Below are positions 10,416 through 22,200 of a stretch of DNA of 64,000 nucleotides, piece by piece. Within the stretch, counting starts at the first letter, position 1, and each line of letters opens with the position of its first letter. The DNA is taken from the NCBI GenBank assembly GCA_026545225.1, contig CM048846.1:89917270-89981269 (forward strand). The letters run 5' to 3'. Source of the DNA: Cornus controversa. Its lineage: Eukaryota; Streptophyta; Magnoliopsida; Cornales; Cornaceae. The translations under genes were made by a program, and so were the position numbers. The notes under the pieces were generated by a model, which worked only from the letters and a program-made list of their open reading frames with translations, ran no database searches and was not told the DNA's origin.

Positions 10416-12433
10416 TGTAACGACCCGCTCCACTGCATAGTATGATATTGTCCACTTTGGGCCTAAGTCCGCACGATTTTGCTATTGAATTTTACCCCAA
10501 AAGGTCTCATACCATTTGGAGAGAACACACTACATATAAGCACATCCCCTTCTCCACACTTGGGCGATGTGGGATTGAGCATCCTGTAGCTTGCCAGTGT
10601 AGTAGCTCGTCCAGTGTCTCTCGCACCCGCCCACAAGGGTCACCACAATCCACCCCCCTAGGAGGCCTGACGTCCCCGTCGGCACACTTTCGGCTAGGTT
10701 TGGCTCTGATACCATCTATAACGACCCATTTCACCACATGGTATGATATTGTCCGCTTTGGGCCAAGCCCGCACAGTTTTGTTCTTGAATTTTACCCCAA
10801 AAGACCTCATACCATTTAGAGATAACACACTATATATAAGCACATCCCCTTCTCCACACCCAGGCAATGTGAGATTGAGCACCCTGTAGTCTGCCAGTAT
10901 GGTATCTTGCCCAGTGTCTCTCACACCCGTTCACAAGGTCACCACAATTCACCCCCTAGGAGGCCCGACGTCCTCGTCAGCACACTTTCGGCTGGGTCTG
11001 GCTCTAATATCATTTGTAACGCTCCACTCTATCCCGACACAATATTGTCCGCTTTTGGTTCTGCTGAACCAAAGACTTCCTAGGGGATCACCCATCCTAG
11101 TACTACTCCTAAGTAAGCACGCTTAATTGTGGAATTCTGGTGAGTTCACAACCGTGAACTCACCACGGCTTTAAAATGTGTTTGTGTCATAAAAGGGTGA
11201 TAAACATACATATAACACTTCCCCATTTCACACCCAGGCAATGTGGCATTGACCACCCTATAGCTTGCTAGTATGGTAGCTCGCCCAGTGTCTCACATCC
11301 GCCCACAGGGTCACCACAATTGATGTGGGTGGGTGTGAGAGACATTAGGTGAGTTACCACACTGGCAGGTTACAGGGTGCTCAATCCTACATCGCCTGAG
11401 TATGGAGAAGGGGATGTGCTTATATGTAATGTGTTCTCTCCAAATGGTATGAGGTCTTTTGGAGTAAAACTCAAGAGCAAAACCGTGAGAGCTTAGGCCC
11501 AAAGCGGACAATATCATATTATGTGGTGGAGCGAGTCGTTACAAATGGTATTAGAGTCAAACCCAGTCAGAAGTGTGCTGACGAGAACGTCAGGCCTCCT
11601 AGAAGGATGGATTGTGGTGACCTTTGTGGGCGGGTGCGATAGACACTAGGCGAGCTATCATACAAGCAGGCCATAGGATGATCAATCCCACATCACTTGG
11701 GTGTGGAGAAGGAGATGTACTTATATGTAGTGTGTTCTTTCCAAATGGTATAAGACCTTTTGGAGTAAAATTCAAAAGCAAAACTGTGCGGGCTTAGGCT
11801 CAAAGTGGACAATATCATACCATCAGGTGGAACAGACTGTTACAAATGGTATTAGAGTCGGATCCAGCCGAAATTGTGCCGACAAGGACGTTGGGCCTCC
11901 TAGGAGGTGGATTGTGGTGATACTTGTGGCTGGTGCAAAAGACACTGGGTGAGCTACCACACTGGCAGGCTACAGGATGCTTAATCCCATATCGTCTGGG
12001 TGTGGATAAGGGGATGTGCTTATATGTAGTGTGTTCTCTCCAAATAGTATCAGATCTTTTGGGGTAAAATCCAATAGCAAAATCGTGCGAGCTTAGGTCC
12101 AAAGTGGATAATATCATACCATTGGGTGAAGCGAGTCGTTACAGATGGTATCAAAATCGGACCCAACCAGAATTGTGTCGACCAGAACGTCGAGCCTCCT
12201 AGGGGGGTGGATTGTGATAACCCTTGTAGGCAGGTGCGAGAGACACTGGACGAGCTACCACACTAGCAGGCTCAATCCCACATCGCCTGAGTGTGGAGAA
12301 ATAGATGTGCTTATATGTAGTGTGTTATCTCCAAATGGTATGAGGTATTTTGGGATAAAATTCAATAATAAAATCGAGCGAGCTGAGACTAAAGCAAACA
12401 ATATCATACCATGTGGTGGAGCAGGTCGTTACA
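10416..12433. mobile_element. Head-to-head array of seven TRIM-type LTRs (Cassandra-like fossil)
   Basis: Seven related LTRs of about 200-283 bp, each running TG...TTACA, sit here. Three are in minus orientation (10416-10625, 10716-10925, 11015-11297), then four in plus orientation (11334-11543, 11635-11844, 11934-12143, 12235-12433). Between them are internal segments of about 90 bp, each starting just after TTACA with a match to the initiator-Met-tRNA primer site (close to TGGTATCAGAGC) and ending near a G-rich tract before the next LTR. This is the layout of terminal-repeat retrotransposons in miniature multiplied by LTR recombination. The orientation flips near 11320. The five bases atgac occur immediately outside both ends (10411-10415 and 12434-12438), matching a 5-bp target duplication around the whole block. 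No protein-coding capacity is present. The copies differ visibly, so the array is not very young. Naming the family Cassandra-like rests on the 5S block in one LTR. Confidence 0.82.
11015..11297 (-). repeat. 5S-rRNA-bearing LTR of the TRIM array
   Basis: This LTR is about 70 bp longer than its six neighbours. The extra block (about 11075-11140, minus strand) closely matches the 3' half of plant 5S rRNA, including ttaagcgtgctt and agtagtactaggatgggtga, the region with the RNA polymerase III internal promoter elements. A 5S-derived block inside a small LTR is the hallmark of Cassandra TRIMs. It is a relic inside a retroelement, not a working 5S rRNA gene. Confidence 0.8.
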
Positions 12434-12513
12434 ATGACAGAGATGTAGGAGTAATTTTGCAAAAAAATTAATTTGAGAATAATTAAAACAAATCTTGAGA
12501 GTAATTTACTCTT

Positions 12514-12545
12514 AAAAATATCATACCATGTGGTGGAGTAGGATT
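12514..12545 (+). repeat. Stray fragment of a TRIM LTR end
   Basis: About 80 bp outside the array, the sequence aatatcataccatgtggtgg recurs, matching the last part of the plus-oriented LTRs. It is a short isolated fragment, perhaps a remnant of an earlier insertion or of gene conversion. Confidence 0.6.
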
Positions 12546-13141
12546 GTATATTGTCCAGTTCTGCTTGGTTTTGATATTAACCAAAATCAAAGAGGTTGTA
12601 ATCGTATATACTTCTAAAGTTAGGGCTTCATGTAACACAAAACACCAGACACAATCAATTTGGAGAGAGACAGAAAATGTGGCACAAGGGAGAAGATCCA
12701 AAGTGTGATCTACTAAAGGTTTGATATTTTTTTTTATCAAAAATCATGAAATTTGGTTCACTTTGGTTAGGAACCGTATGACACTTAACACATGTAACAA
12801 AACGTGAGGCAATTATCTTTAAATTATTAGAACAAAATATCAAAATATTAATATGTTCAAATTATTAGATGTCAGGATCACATGAATATGGACATATGGT
12901 AAATAACAATTTATCAAACACACAAGTAATGAAAATTAAACAAAAGTTTTGAATCAAGATTTAGTATTGTGTAGTTATTTATTGAAGATAGTTAAAACAT
13001 CTCTTAAGTGTACTCGGAACATTATGGCAACACTATGTTTTGAATTAAACTAAGTCAAATTTAACAATCCAGATGTCCATAAGTTAGCACCTATATGAGC
13101 CCACATATTCATCTATTTTCAATTGTTCGTAAAAAAATATA
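12546..13141. other. Intergenic, nothing recognised
   Basis: AT-rich sequence without a convincing open frame or repeat. Its last nine bases are the left target duplicate of the Mutator-like element. Confidence 0.5.
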
Positions 13142-13676
13142 AGGAACATTACACTGACCTCTCCTCTAAATAGGCGAAATAACAGATACCTCCCCTGTAG
13201 TTTTAAAAATAACACTGTCCTCCCCTGTTAGTGCACCTTTTGTAACACTGACCTCCCCTGTCAGTGGTGCAGGTACGAAAATTGATGATGTCATTGTATA
13301 TTTGATCTAAAAATCCCAAAATACCCCTAAAATGTATGAAATGACTGAAATACCCTCAAGAATTTTAATAATCCACACTTGTAAGATGAGATTTTTGAAT
13401 TGCATTTCCCATCAAAACTATAAAACCCATATTGCAAGACCTTGAACCCAGTTATTTAATTAAACCAAAATTGATCAAACTGAAATGGTGATCAATGTCC
13501 CATCTCTCTTCTTGGTGATATGCCATTTCCAATCCGTCATCGTCATCTCCTAGGCTCCCTTCCCTTTGATTGCTTGACTGAGGCCTTATCGGAGTCTCAC
13601 TTATTCGGCAAAGTAGTAAGAGATCTTGAATTCCATATTCGAATTCGAATCCACATGGAAAATCTCTTGAAGTATA

Positions 13677-13756
13677 CACACACACACGCATATACAAATC
13701 TCAATTCCATATATATATATAATCTTTGTTCCATATATATATATATACACACACAC

Positions 13757-13793
<37 letters not shown>

Positions 13794-13797
13794 ACAC
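13677..13797. repeat. (CA)n/(TA)n microsatellite
   Basis: Alternating (ac)n and (ta)n dinucleotide tracts inside the Mutator-like element. Apparent open frames through them read as repetitive YIYIYI or HTHT and are not genes. Confidence 0.9.
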
Positions 13798-14110
13798 AAA
13801 GCCATAGAAGAGCACATGCCATAGAAGAACAGAGAACCCTCCAAATGCTTGTAAAACAGGGCTTTGCTTCAGAAAAATCAACACGGATCTACCACTGCCT
13901 CCGCCATCTTCTCCACCTCTGGATTTACCACCTGTCGTTCCTTCTCCGATGCCCCAACCCTATCGACTACACCTCCGGATCTACCACCGCCTCTGCTATC
14001 TCCTCCACCTCCGGATCTTCCTCATGCTTTTCCCATTTTTGGTCCTCTGTTCTTAGATCCAAGCCCCTTAATGATACTCCTTTTTCAGAATCTCTGTCCG
14101 TACAGTTTCT

Positions 14111-14320
14111 CATATGCGTGTGTGTGTGTATATATATGTGGACTATATATACACTTGACTTATATAAATATGAGATTTTTATATATGCGTGTGTGTGTGT
14201 ATGTGTGTGTATGGACTATATATACACTTGACTTATATAGATCTGAGATTTTTATAAATGCGTGTGTGTATATATATGTACTATATATACACTTGACTTA
14301 TATAGATTTGAGATTTTATT
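14111..14320. repeat. Three tandem copies of a roughly 66-bp unit
   Basis: Each unit runs gcgtgtgtgt..., then actatatatacacttgactt, then atataga(t)..tgagattttta. The copies differ slightly in length because of the gt tract. They lie in the interior of the Mutator-like element. Confidence 0.8.
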
Positions 14321-14604
14321 GTTTGGTCTAGTTATATATTTGTTCCTTTTTTTTTTTTAATAATAGTGGAGATGAAGATGATGAATAGTGGGTTAATGTG
14401 ATAAGGTTATTTTGGTAATTTAACATTACAAAACTTTTTTAAATAAAACATATTAAATCGTACGTGGGCATATTTGTCATTTTACCATTTTGAAGGTCTG
14501 ACAATTCTGACAGGGGAGGTCAATGTTATTTTTGAAACAACAGAGAGGTATTTGTTATTTCGTCTATTTAGAGGGGAGGTCAGTGTAATTTTTCCAAAAA
14601 TATA

Positions 14605-16098
14605 TATATAATATTGAGAAACTATATTCTAAATTCAAAGACATGAATGTAAAAGTTGAAATTTTTTATTGAATTGAAATTCTTAAAATTTCTATAATTT
14701 TGTTATTGGAAGATTGATTGGAATTTTAATTATGTTATTAAACCCTTCGCCGAAATCTTGTATTTGATCCTCGAGATCTCACCGAAAATTTGCTTGATTC
14801 TTGACATGTCACTGAAATTCTATCAAAACTTCGTCGGAATTTCACCTAACGATGCCAGCTCACTCATTGTATTTGATCTCATTCCATTTTCTAAATCTAT
14901 ATGTGTAGGGCTAACGGTAGGCCCTTTTGCATAAGTGATTAAATGACGAACTTAATTTATTTCCTTTCTCTTTAGATTGATTAATTGCGGTCTTTCTAAC
15001 AGCAATTATAATTGATTGATTCTATTAACTTCCTCTTATGAGTGCGGGCATTGAGCAAGTAAAGTTACTATAGTGTTAAGAAATATCGACACTTCTACGA
15101 ATGTGTGATATTCGTATTCGACATAACATTTTATGAACACTTTATGACACGTGTCCAATATATCATGAATATTTTCATAATTTAAAAATAATTTTTATTA
15201 ATTTAAACACTTAGTCAACACATTCTAAATACTTTGCTGATACATCCTGACATTTGATTAATACATCTTATACTCTCTAATACAAGTCTTTTAAAATACA
15301 AGCATATAACAATATTGAAAATGATACAAATATAGTTTAAAGTGTCAACCTATTTTTTTTTAAAAAAGAAAACTGATATTATATACATGTGATGACATGT
15401 AATAACACTTCTAAATATAACAAAATATAATGACAAAACTGGAAAATAATAACATATATAATATTAGAATATTCAAATAGTTTTCTCATTTAAATTATGT
15501 GACAAGTTCTAAATGTCTTTTCTAGTAAAATTAAAAATAATAATTTATATTTATTTAGCCGTTTCACACCATCTCCATGCATGCGAATGCAACATATACA
15601 TATTAAAACTTAGAATTAGACAACACTTTTGCCCTTCACGGGTATTTAGACTCCCAACTTTTTTTTCTGTTTGCAAGTATTTAAAATCTCAAATTTTTAT
15701 TTGGGAAGGTTAGGTAGTACCATACAATGATTGAGATCAAAAATAAAATATTAAAAATTTGTGACTATGTCAGTATTTGTTCAGATAAAAAAACAAAAAT
15801 AATTTAATAGTTTAAAGATAAAAACAAAAAATAAAAATTACAAAATAATTTAATAGTTTAAAGATAAAAAAAAATTTAAACAATGGTATGTCATAAATAA
15901 ATTTGCCTCTCCATTCCAGGCATTCAAGACGAATCGAATCTTATAACCGGTTGTTTTAGAGATACCAAACCAAATCACCTTCCCACTTGAACCGAACTAT
16001 TGGGTTTGGGTTAAGCATGCAGGATAATTGAAACTCCTTTCAAGTTGAATACCGTTCCAACTCTACCAACCGCTCAGTACTATACTAATATACTAATG

Positions 16099-16141
<43 letters not shown>

Positions 16142-16281
16142 AGAAGAAAATGACAGTTCCGCTACTGTTACACATCCTGCGGTTCGTATAATACAACCAG
16201 CGAGTCTTCGAGTAGTCCTCAATTCCATTTCAGTTATTAAACCTGTAAAAAAAGCACACACGCTCACTCAAGCCAAAACCA
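14605..16281. other. Intergenic, COG2 upstream region
   Basis: No gene was seen. The stretch includes a small near-duplicate (aataatttaatagtttaaag, about 15798 and 15845) and a 38-base A tract at 16102-16139 about 140 bp upstream of the COG2 start codon. Confidence 0.5.
16102..16139. repeat. Poly(A) tract of 38 bases upstream of COG2
   Basis: An uninterrupted run of 38 A, followed by gaagaagaaaa. It lies in the COG2 promoter. It could be a nucleosome-depleting poly(dA:dT) promoter element or the relic tail of a retroposed sequence; no element body was recognised upstream. Confidence 0.85.
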
Positions 16282-19200
16282 ATGGCGGATCTACAATCTC
16301 CTCCACCACCACCGACACCTCCACCGCCTCGGTCCACCACCGACTTCTTCGGGGACCCGATTGACTCCCACCCAATGTGGTTCAAACAATCCTCCTTCCT
16401 CCAACCGACCTTCGACTCCGAATCGTACATCTCCGATCTCCGATCCTTCGTTCCCTTCGACACTCTCCGATCCGAGCTCCAATCCCATTCATCGTCCCTG
16501 AAGCACGAGCTCGTCGAGTTAATCAACCGCGACTACGCCGATTTCGTCAATCTCAGCACCAAGCTTGTTGACGTCGACGGTGCAATTGTGCGAATGCGGG
16601 CACCGCTGACGGAGATCCGCGAGAAGATCTTGGTGTTCCGGGGGACGGTGGAGAGCTCGCTTTCGGCGCTTCAGAGCGGGTTGAGGCAGCGGGCGGAGGC
16701 CGCTTCGGCGAGGGAGGTTCTCGAGTTGTTGCTACATACTTTCCATGTTGTGTCCAAGGTATGTGAATGTGAATGGATTGGGTTTAAACTCAATTTTGGC
16801 CTTGTTTGGTGACTGAGAAGTTGTGAGAAAATAGAGAGAGTTGAATGTCTTAGATCTTGCAATTTGAGAGCTTAGGTTTTTCATAATTGGGATTCGGGAA
16901 ATGAGGAACTTCTAATTTAGACTCAATTTAGTAACAGAAGTACACAAATTATGAACTTGAACTTGAACTTCCCGAAATCCACGAGTCCGATTCATTTGAA
17001 TTTTGGCCTTGTTTAGTTGTTGTATTTGTGCTGTGTTTCATTGCTGAGAGAACTCAGGAAAAGAATAGAAAGTTAAACTTTATTTTTATTTTATTGTTTG
17101 CCAAAAATTGAGAAACTGACGTCAACCAAGTTAAACATTTGGGATGGCTAAGTTTAGTGCACAATTTTGTTTTCTTTTCAATTTTGATATTTCTTGTTAG
17201 GATGAATTTGTGTTTTATTTAACCTACATATTTTATTAACCTGAATTAGGATTCTTTCATTTGCAGTTGCAAGCTTTAGAGCTTCATTTAAGATAATATA
17301 CATTTCTGTTGTTTATGTACAAGGGGTTACAGTTTATATGTATTTTTATTTTTTTAATTGCAGGTTGAAAAATTGATAAAGGAGCTGCCTAGTGTGCCGA
17401 CTGATTGGTCCAACGGATATGTAAATTCCACCGAAAAGGGTCATTTAAGCAATGGAATTTCCTTACAGCACACTGAAAATGGAACAAATCTCAGGGAGAC
17501 TCAAAGCATGCTTTTGGAGAGAATTGCCAGTGAAATGAATCGGCTAAAGTTCTATATTGCTCGTGCACAGGTCCGTCTTGATCTCAACCACTTGGTAATA
17601 TTTTTAGAGTGTGTTTGAGTGAGGGAATTAGGAAGAAAAAGGAAAAGGAGGTAAATTTATCTCACCTTCTTGAGTATCTTTTTCCAGGGCCAAAAAAGGA
17701 AAATGTTTGAATTTTTATTTGCAATACATGTGTAAAAGAAGAGCCAACGGCAATACCTTTTCCATCAGAATAGCTAATTAAGTGTGATGTCAAATCTTTA
17801 ATTCCTGAACATTGTCTTGAAGTAGTGATTCCTCTAATATATTTAATATTTTTTACTTGGATAACTATTTTATTGTACTCATTGGTGCTCAAGCAAGTAT
17901 TATTCATGCACAAAGCTGCTATAGGCTAATCTTACTGTGAAGAATCAATGGCTATTGGGTAGCTGTGTCAATAACCTACACATTTTCTATCCTCTCTTAT
18001 GGCAGTACAGAACCTGCCATTCATTGAGAATATGGAGAAGAGGATACAGAGTAATAGCCTGTTATTGGATGCAAGCTTGGGGCACTGTTTTGTAGATGGA
18101 CTGGAACACAGGGATGCAAATGCAATATACAATTGCTTGCGTGCATATGCTGCTATTGATAATACCAGGAATGCGGAAGAAATTTTTCGTTCAACTGTTG
18201 TGGCACCAATGCTACAGAAAGTTATTCCCCACAGTTCGTCAGGGGTGGTTGGTGGGGCATCAGGAGATGAACTTGATGAGGACTATAAGCAAATCATCCA
18301 ACATATAGACAGTGACTGTAAATTTTTATTGGAAATTTCCTCTACAGGTATTGCCATCAACCTTTGGTGCTACTATATTCTTAACAACTCAAGAAAGCCT
18401 TATGGCCCTCTTCCCAGCTATTTAAGTCATTGCATGCTATTTTGATTATGATATCATGCACAACCCCAACCAAACATTGTCCTTGTAGTGCCTTTCAGCC
18501 GAATATTTTAACTCTCAGTTGGTGTGCTCACCAGTCTTTGTTGCCGAGCCCAGGTCATCCCTGTGATATACTTTACCGTAGTTTTGCTATTCTTAAGTTA
18601 TAAAGAACACATTAATTTTATTTTTCAGTAATTTGTTTCTTTGTCAGTTTTCCATTTCAAAATCATTGTTTCAGATATGGACATTTTATTAAAATATTGT
18701 TTGTTGAGTTTTGACTGCCCAAGATCTTTGTAGTTTGTTCATAAACCTTGGATTGCTTTATGGCCTTCCTTAAATTGTCCTTTTTAAACCTTTTATTTGA
18801 GAGGTATGCAAGAATCATGCCAAGCCATAAACCCTTTTCTCTTCATTCCTATCTCTCTCGCTCTATTTATTTATTTTTTGCTTCGTCATGTTCTTACTTT
18901 GTAGGCAAGACCCTCTTCAATCTCCCACTTACTTTGGATGATTAATCCAATATGGAGAAAACAGTTTTGCTGTTTTATATTGCAAAAAGGAAGTAATAGG
19001 ACGATCTTATATATGATTACATGTCAATTATTAGTTTTCCTCGATGTTTGTTATTTACTAGTTTCTTCAATGTTCCCAAGTACAAAGAAAGAAAGAAAAA
19101 AATTCTTTGCTGTTTATTGAATTAAATTTTTTGATATGCAGAAAATTCAGGTCTGCATGTATTTAGCTTCCTGGCCAATTCAATCCTTAAAGAGGTTCTC

Positions 19201-22200
19201 TTGGCAATCCAAAAGGGGAAACCAGGAGCCTTTTCACCTGGAAGACCTACAGCATTCCTGAAAAATTACAAATCAAGCTTAGATTTCTTGAATCATTTGG
19301 AAGGTAGTAGAAAAACTTCTGATGTGTCTATATTTTCATATGCAAGCGATTCATTTAGAATAAACTTGATAAGTATATATATGTTCATTTTAGTTATAAC
19401 ATTCTGTTGTCATGCAAGGCTACTGTCCGTCCAGATCTGCTGTTACCAAATTTAGATCTGAGGCTGTCTACATTGAGTTCATGAAGCAGTGGAATATTGG
19501 GGTCTATTTCTCATTAAGGTACTCAATGCAGTTGCTAGATGGTTGCTGTTGACAAAATACTGGAATTTATTGTTTAATGATGTTGGCTACTTGTTGCCCC
19601 CCTCCCCAAAAGGGGGAGAGAACAAAAAAGTAATATAGAAACAAGTAAAATGAAACACATGAGCAACTGATATACTTAAATTGGCTCAGGTTTCAGGAGG
19701 TAGCTGGGACCTTGGATTCTGCACTTATGGTTGCTGGTCTTGTCCCATTTCAAAACTCACATTCTGACCATGGAAGTTCTCAAGTTTTAACATTAAAGCA
19801 AAGTTTTTCTCTTTTGGAGTGCTTGAGATCCTGCTGGAGAGATGATGTTCTTGTCCTTTCTTGCTCTGACAAGTTTCTTCGATTGTCTTTGCAACTTCTT
19901 TCTAGGTCAGTCTGCATTTGGAGATTGGAAGGTTCAATTTTTTCCTTTTATTGGACTGATTTGCTGACATGTAAAAGTATTTGACTGCATTATGCTTATA
20001 GATACTCAAATTGGTTGTCAGCGGGTCTGGCTGCTCGCAAAGCCGGTAATGCAGGCTCCAACCCTGGATTTGAGTGGGCTATTTCTGCTCTCCCAGATGA
20101 TTTTATTTATGTATGTAATATTTCTTGATTTCACTATATTATACTTTCTTCTCTGTTGAAAATTATGTTTATAACCTATTGCCCTTTGCTTTTTTTCCTT
20201 GTAGACATTTTGTTGATACCACTTGGTTTTTCGGTCCACAATGCAGGAGTATCTTACTGCATTTTTTCATGTATGTCCTTTTAGTATTTTAAGTTGAAGG
20301 ACACGCTCATGATTTTCCTTCTTTGAAACACATTTGGATGGGAGACGATTTGTTAGATCATTTCTTTGTGTCAGATAATTATAACAACAAAAACTACTTG
20401 TTTGATGTCACCACTAAACTAATGGTATTCTAAATAAATGTACCATCAAAGAATCAAGGTCTTGGAATCTGATGCAGGCATATGAACTTTGATAGGTAAC
20501 AAGTTCATTGTTTTTCCTTACAGACAAAATATATGGCAAAGATATGATTTAAGATATACACTGTGTGTTGGTTCTCCATATAGATGTATTAAGCCTACAT
20601 TGAAGATAAACCTAGGATACCGTTCCGTTTTTTCAGGCTGATGATGTGATCTTCGATTGGAAATGTAAAAGGTGCCTTGATGCATATGATTGTATACACT
20701 GTATTTGCCAATCTTTGTGCTGCAAATTGGAATTACTGATTTGAGATGTCCAGCTAATAGCTTCTTTTGAGTTTTTCATTTGAAGTCTGACTTTTGAGGA
20801 TTACAATCACATTAAATGAACTCCACACTTGACTTATTTATAGGGTGTTCAATATCCCTTGTGTTCTGTTTATAAACTGCAAAATTAAGAAGCAATAATC
20901 ACCTTATATTGAAGTCTTTTACTTGTAGATATTGCTTGTTGGCGATAAAACGCTTGATGCACTTTGCAAACTGCATTTCCAAAATCAGAAGATATCATGA
21001 TCTGCATTAGCAGTTATATGCTATGCAGCGGCACCGCACCCAGTTGGTATTTAACTGTATGTCAGCATGAAGTTAATGGCATTGTTTTGTACTTCTAATG
21101 TTTCTAATTTATGATGGATTTATTTTATTAGAAGTCATTATATGCAGAATAATGGCATGCGTTAGATTTGTCTCTAGACTTTTGCATCCAGCACTTTGCG
21201 TAGGCGGGACAAGCATTGAGTAATGGCTTCTTATTCTATCAGAAGTTATTACTCAATGTAATGGTAAAAACTTGGCTTTTAAGCATGAGGACTAGGTTCG
21301 AGTTTGTATGTAGTCCTTTTTTGTAAAAATACAAAGTTAGATTTGTATGGGCTTAATAACACAAACTTTATTTACTTCAAGTAATATATTTCCTTAAAGA
21401 GGTTGAATAATTACTATGAATCTTGATTTATAATCAAAATCCCGAAAGTGGATCTAATACTTCTGCAATGACCACATAAGTTTCATGCATTGCTTTTCTC
21501 ACTTACAATATCTTTCTTTAAGTTTTTTAAATCCAGATCTTAAACTGTTTTCTTGACTAACTCCTGTATTATGGTTTGGTTCGAGCTGTAATTTTACCAC
21601 ACTTTGGCCAGCTCGAGCTATGTGCTTTGGTATGGAAATATCTTGCATACATATAACTTGTTGAGTTGTTGCATGCCTCATCTTCTTGATTTCATATTCA
21701 GCAGATAATTATGGTCAATTTATGTGTTAAATGGAGTTTTTTTGTTGCAGATAATTAATGATCTGAATTGTCTAGCAGTGGAGGTTTGTGGTGACTACCT
21801 TGGACATGTACTTGAGCTTCTAAATTCATGTTCCAGCGAAGTACTTGATCTTGTAAAGCAGAGTATTTTACAGGGTGGAAAACTCCTGAATGATCTTGTG
21901 CCTCTAGTTATGAATTCAATAATAGAAACACTAGTTGAGAAGTCTGTAGAGGTAAGCTACATATATTATCAAAAGTTTCGTTTCAGCTGACTATGCAATG
22001 TAAATGGAATTTTTTTTTGGGGGTGGGGGGAAGGGAGAGAAGATGCAAGTTTTCTGAATCTCTATCTTGAATGTGGAGATGCTGTGATAGATTGATGGTT
22101 AGCTTGGTGACTAGACTACTTGGCTTCTAAAATTTCCATTGAACTTCTGTAGTTTAATTAGTTTTCTGCATCTTCATTTGTCACTAATATATCTTGCAAA

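Larger units (their letters stand above)
13142..14595. mobile_element. Mutator-like non-autonomous DNA transposon
   Basis: The left end (from 13142, acattacactgacct...) and the right end (to 14595) are inverted copies over roughly 90 bp, including ctctaaata, gaaataaca and gacctcccctg. The nine bases aaaaatata occur directly outside both ends (13133-13141 and 14596-14604). Long inverted repeats plus a 9-bp target duplication point to the Mutator superfamily. The 1.45-kb interior encodes no transposase. It holds a CT-rich, proline-rich-looking segment (about 13500-14100) that could be captured host sequence, a (ca)n/(ta)n microsatellite near 13677-13797, and three tandem copies of an approximately 66-bp unit near 14111-14320. 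Confidence 0.82.

Noticed and set aside
11075-11140. Functional 5S rRNA gene
   Set aside because: Only the 3' half of 5S is present and it is embedded in an LTR; it is the 5S-derived block of a Cassandra-type element.
10442-12117. Several 60-125-codon frames across the TRIM array
   Set aside because: They recur in each repeat unit on either strand and follow LTR sequence; they are by-products of the repeat, not genes.
13520-14331. Protein-coding gene in the Mutator-like interior
   Set aside because: The frames run through microsatellites and tandem repeats, overlap each other and match no family.
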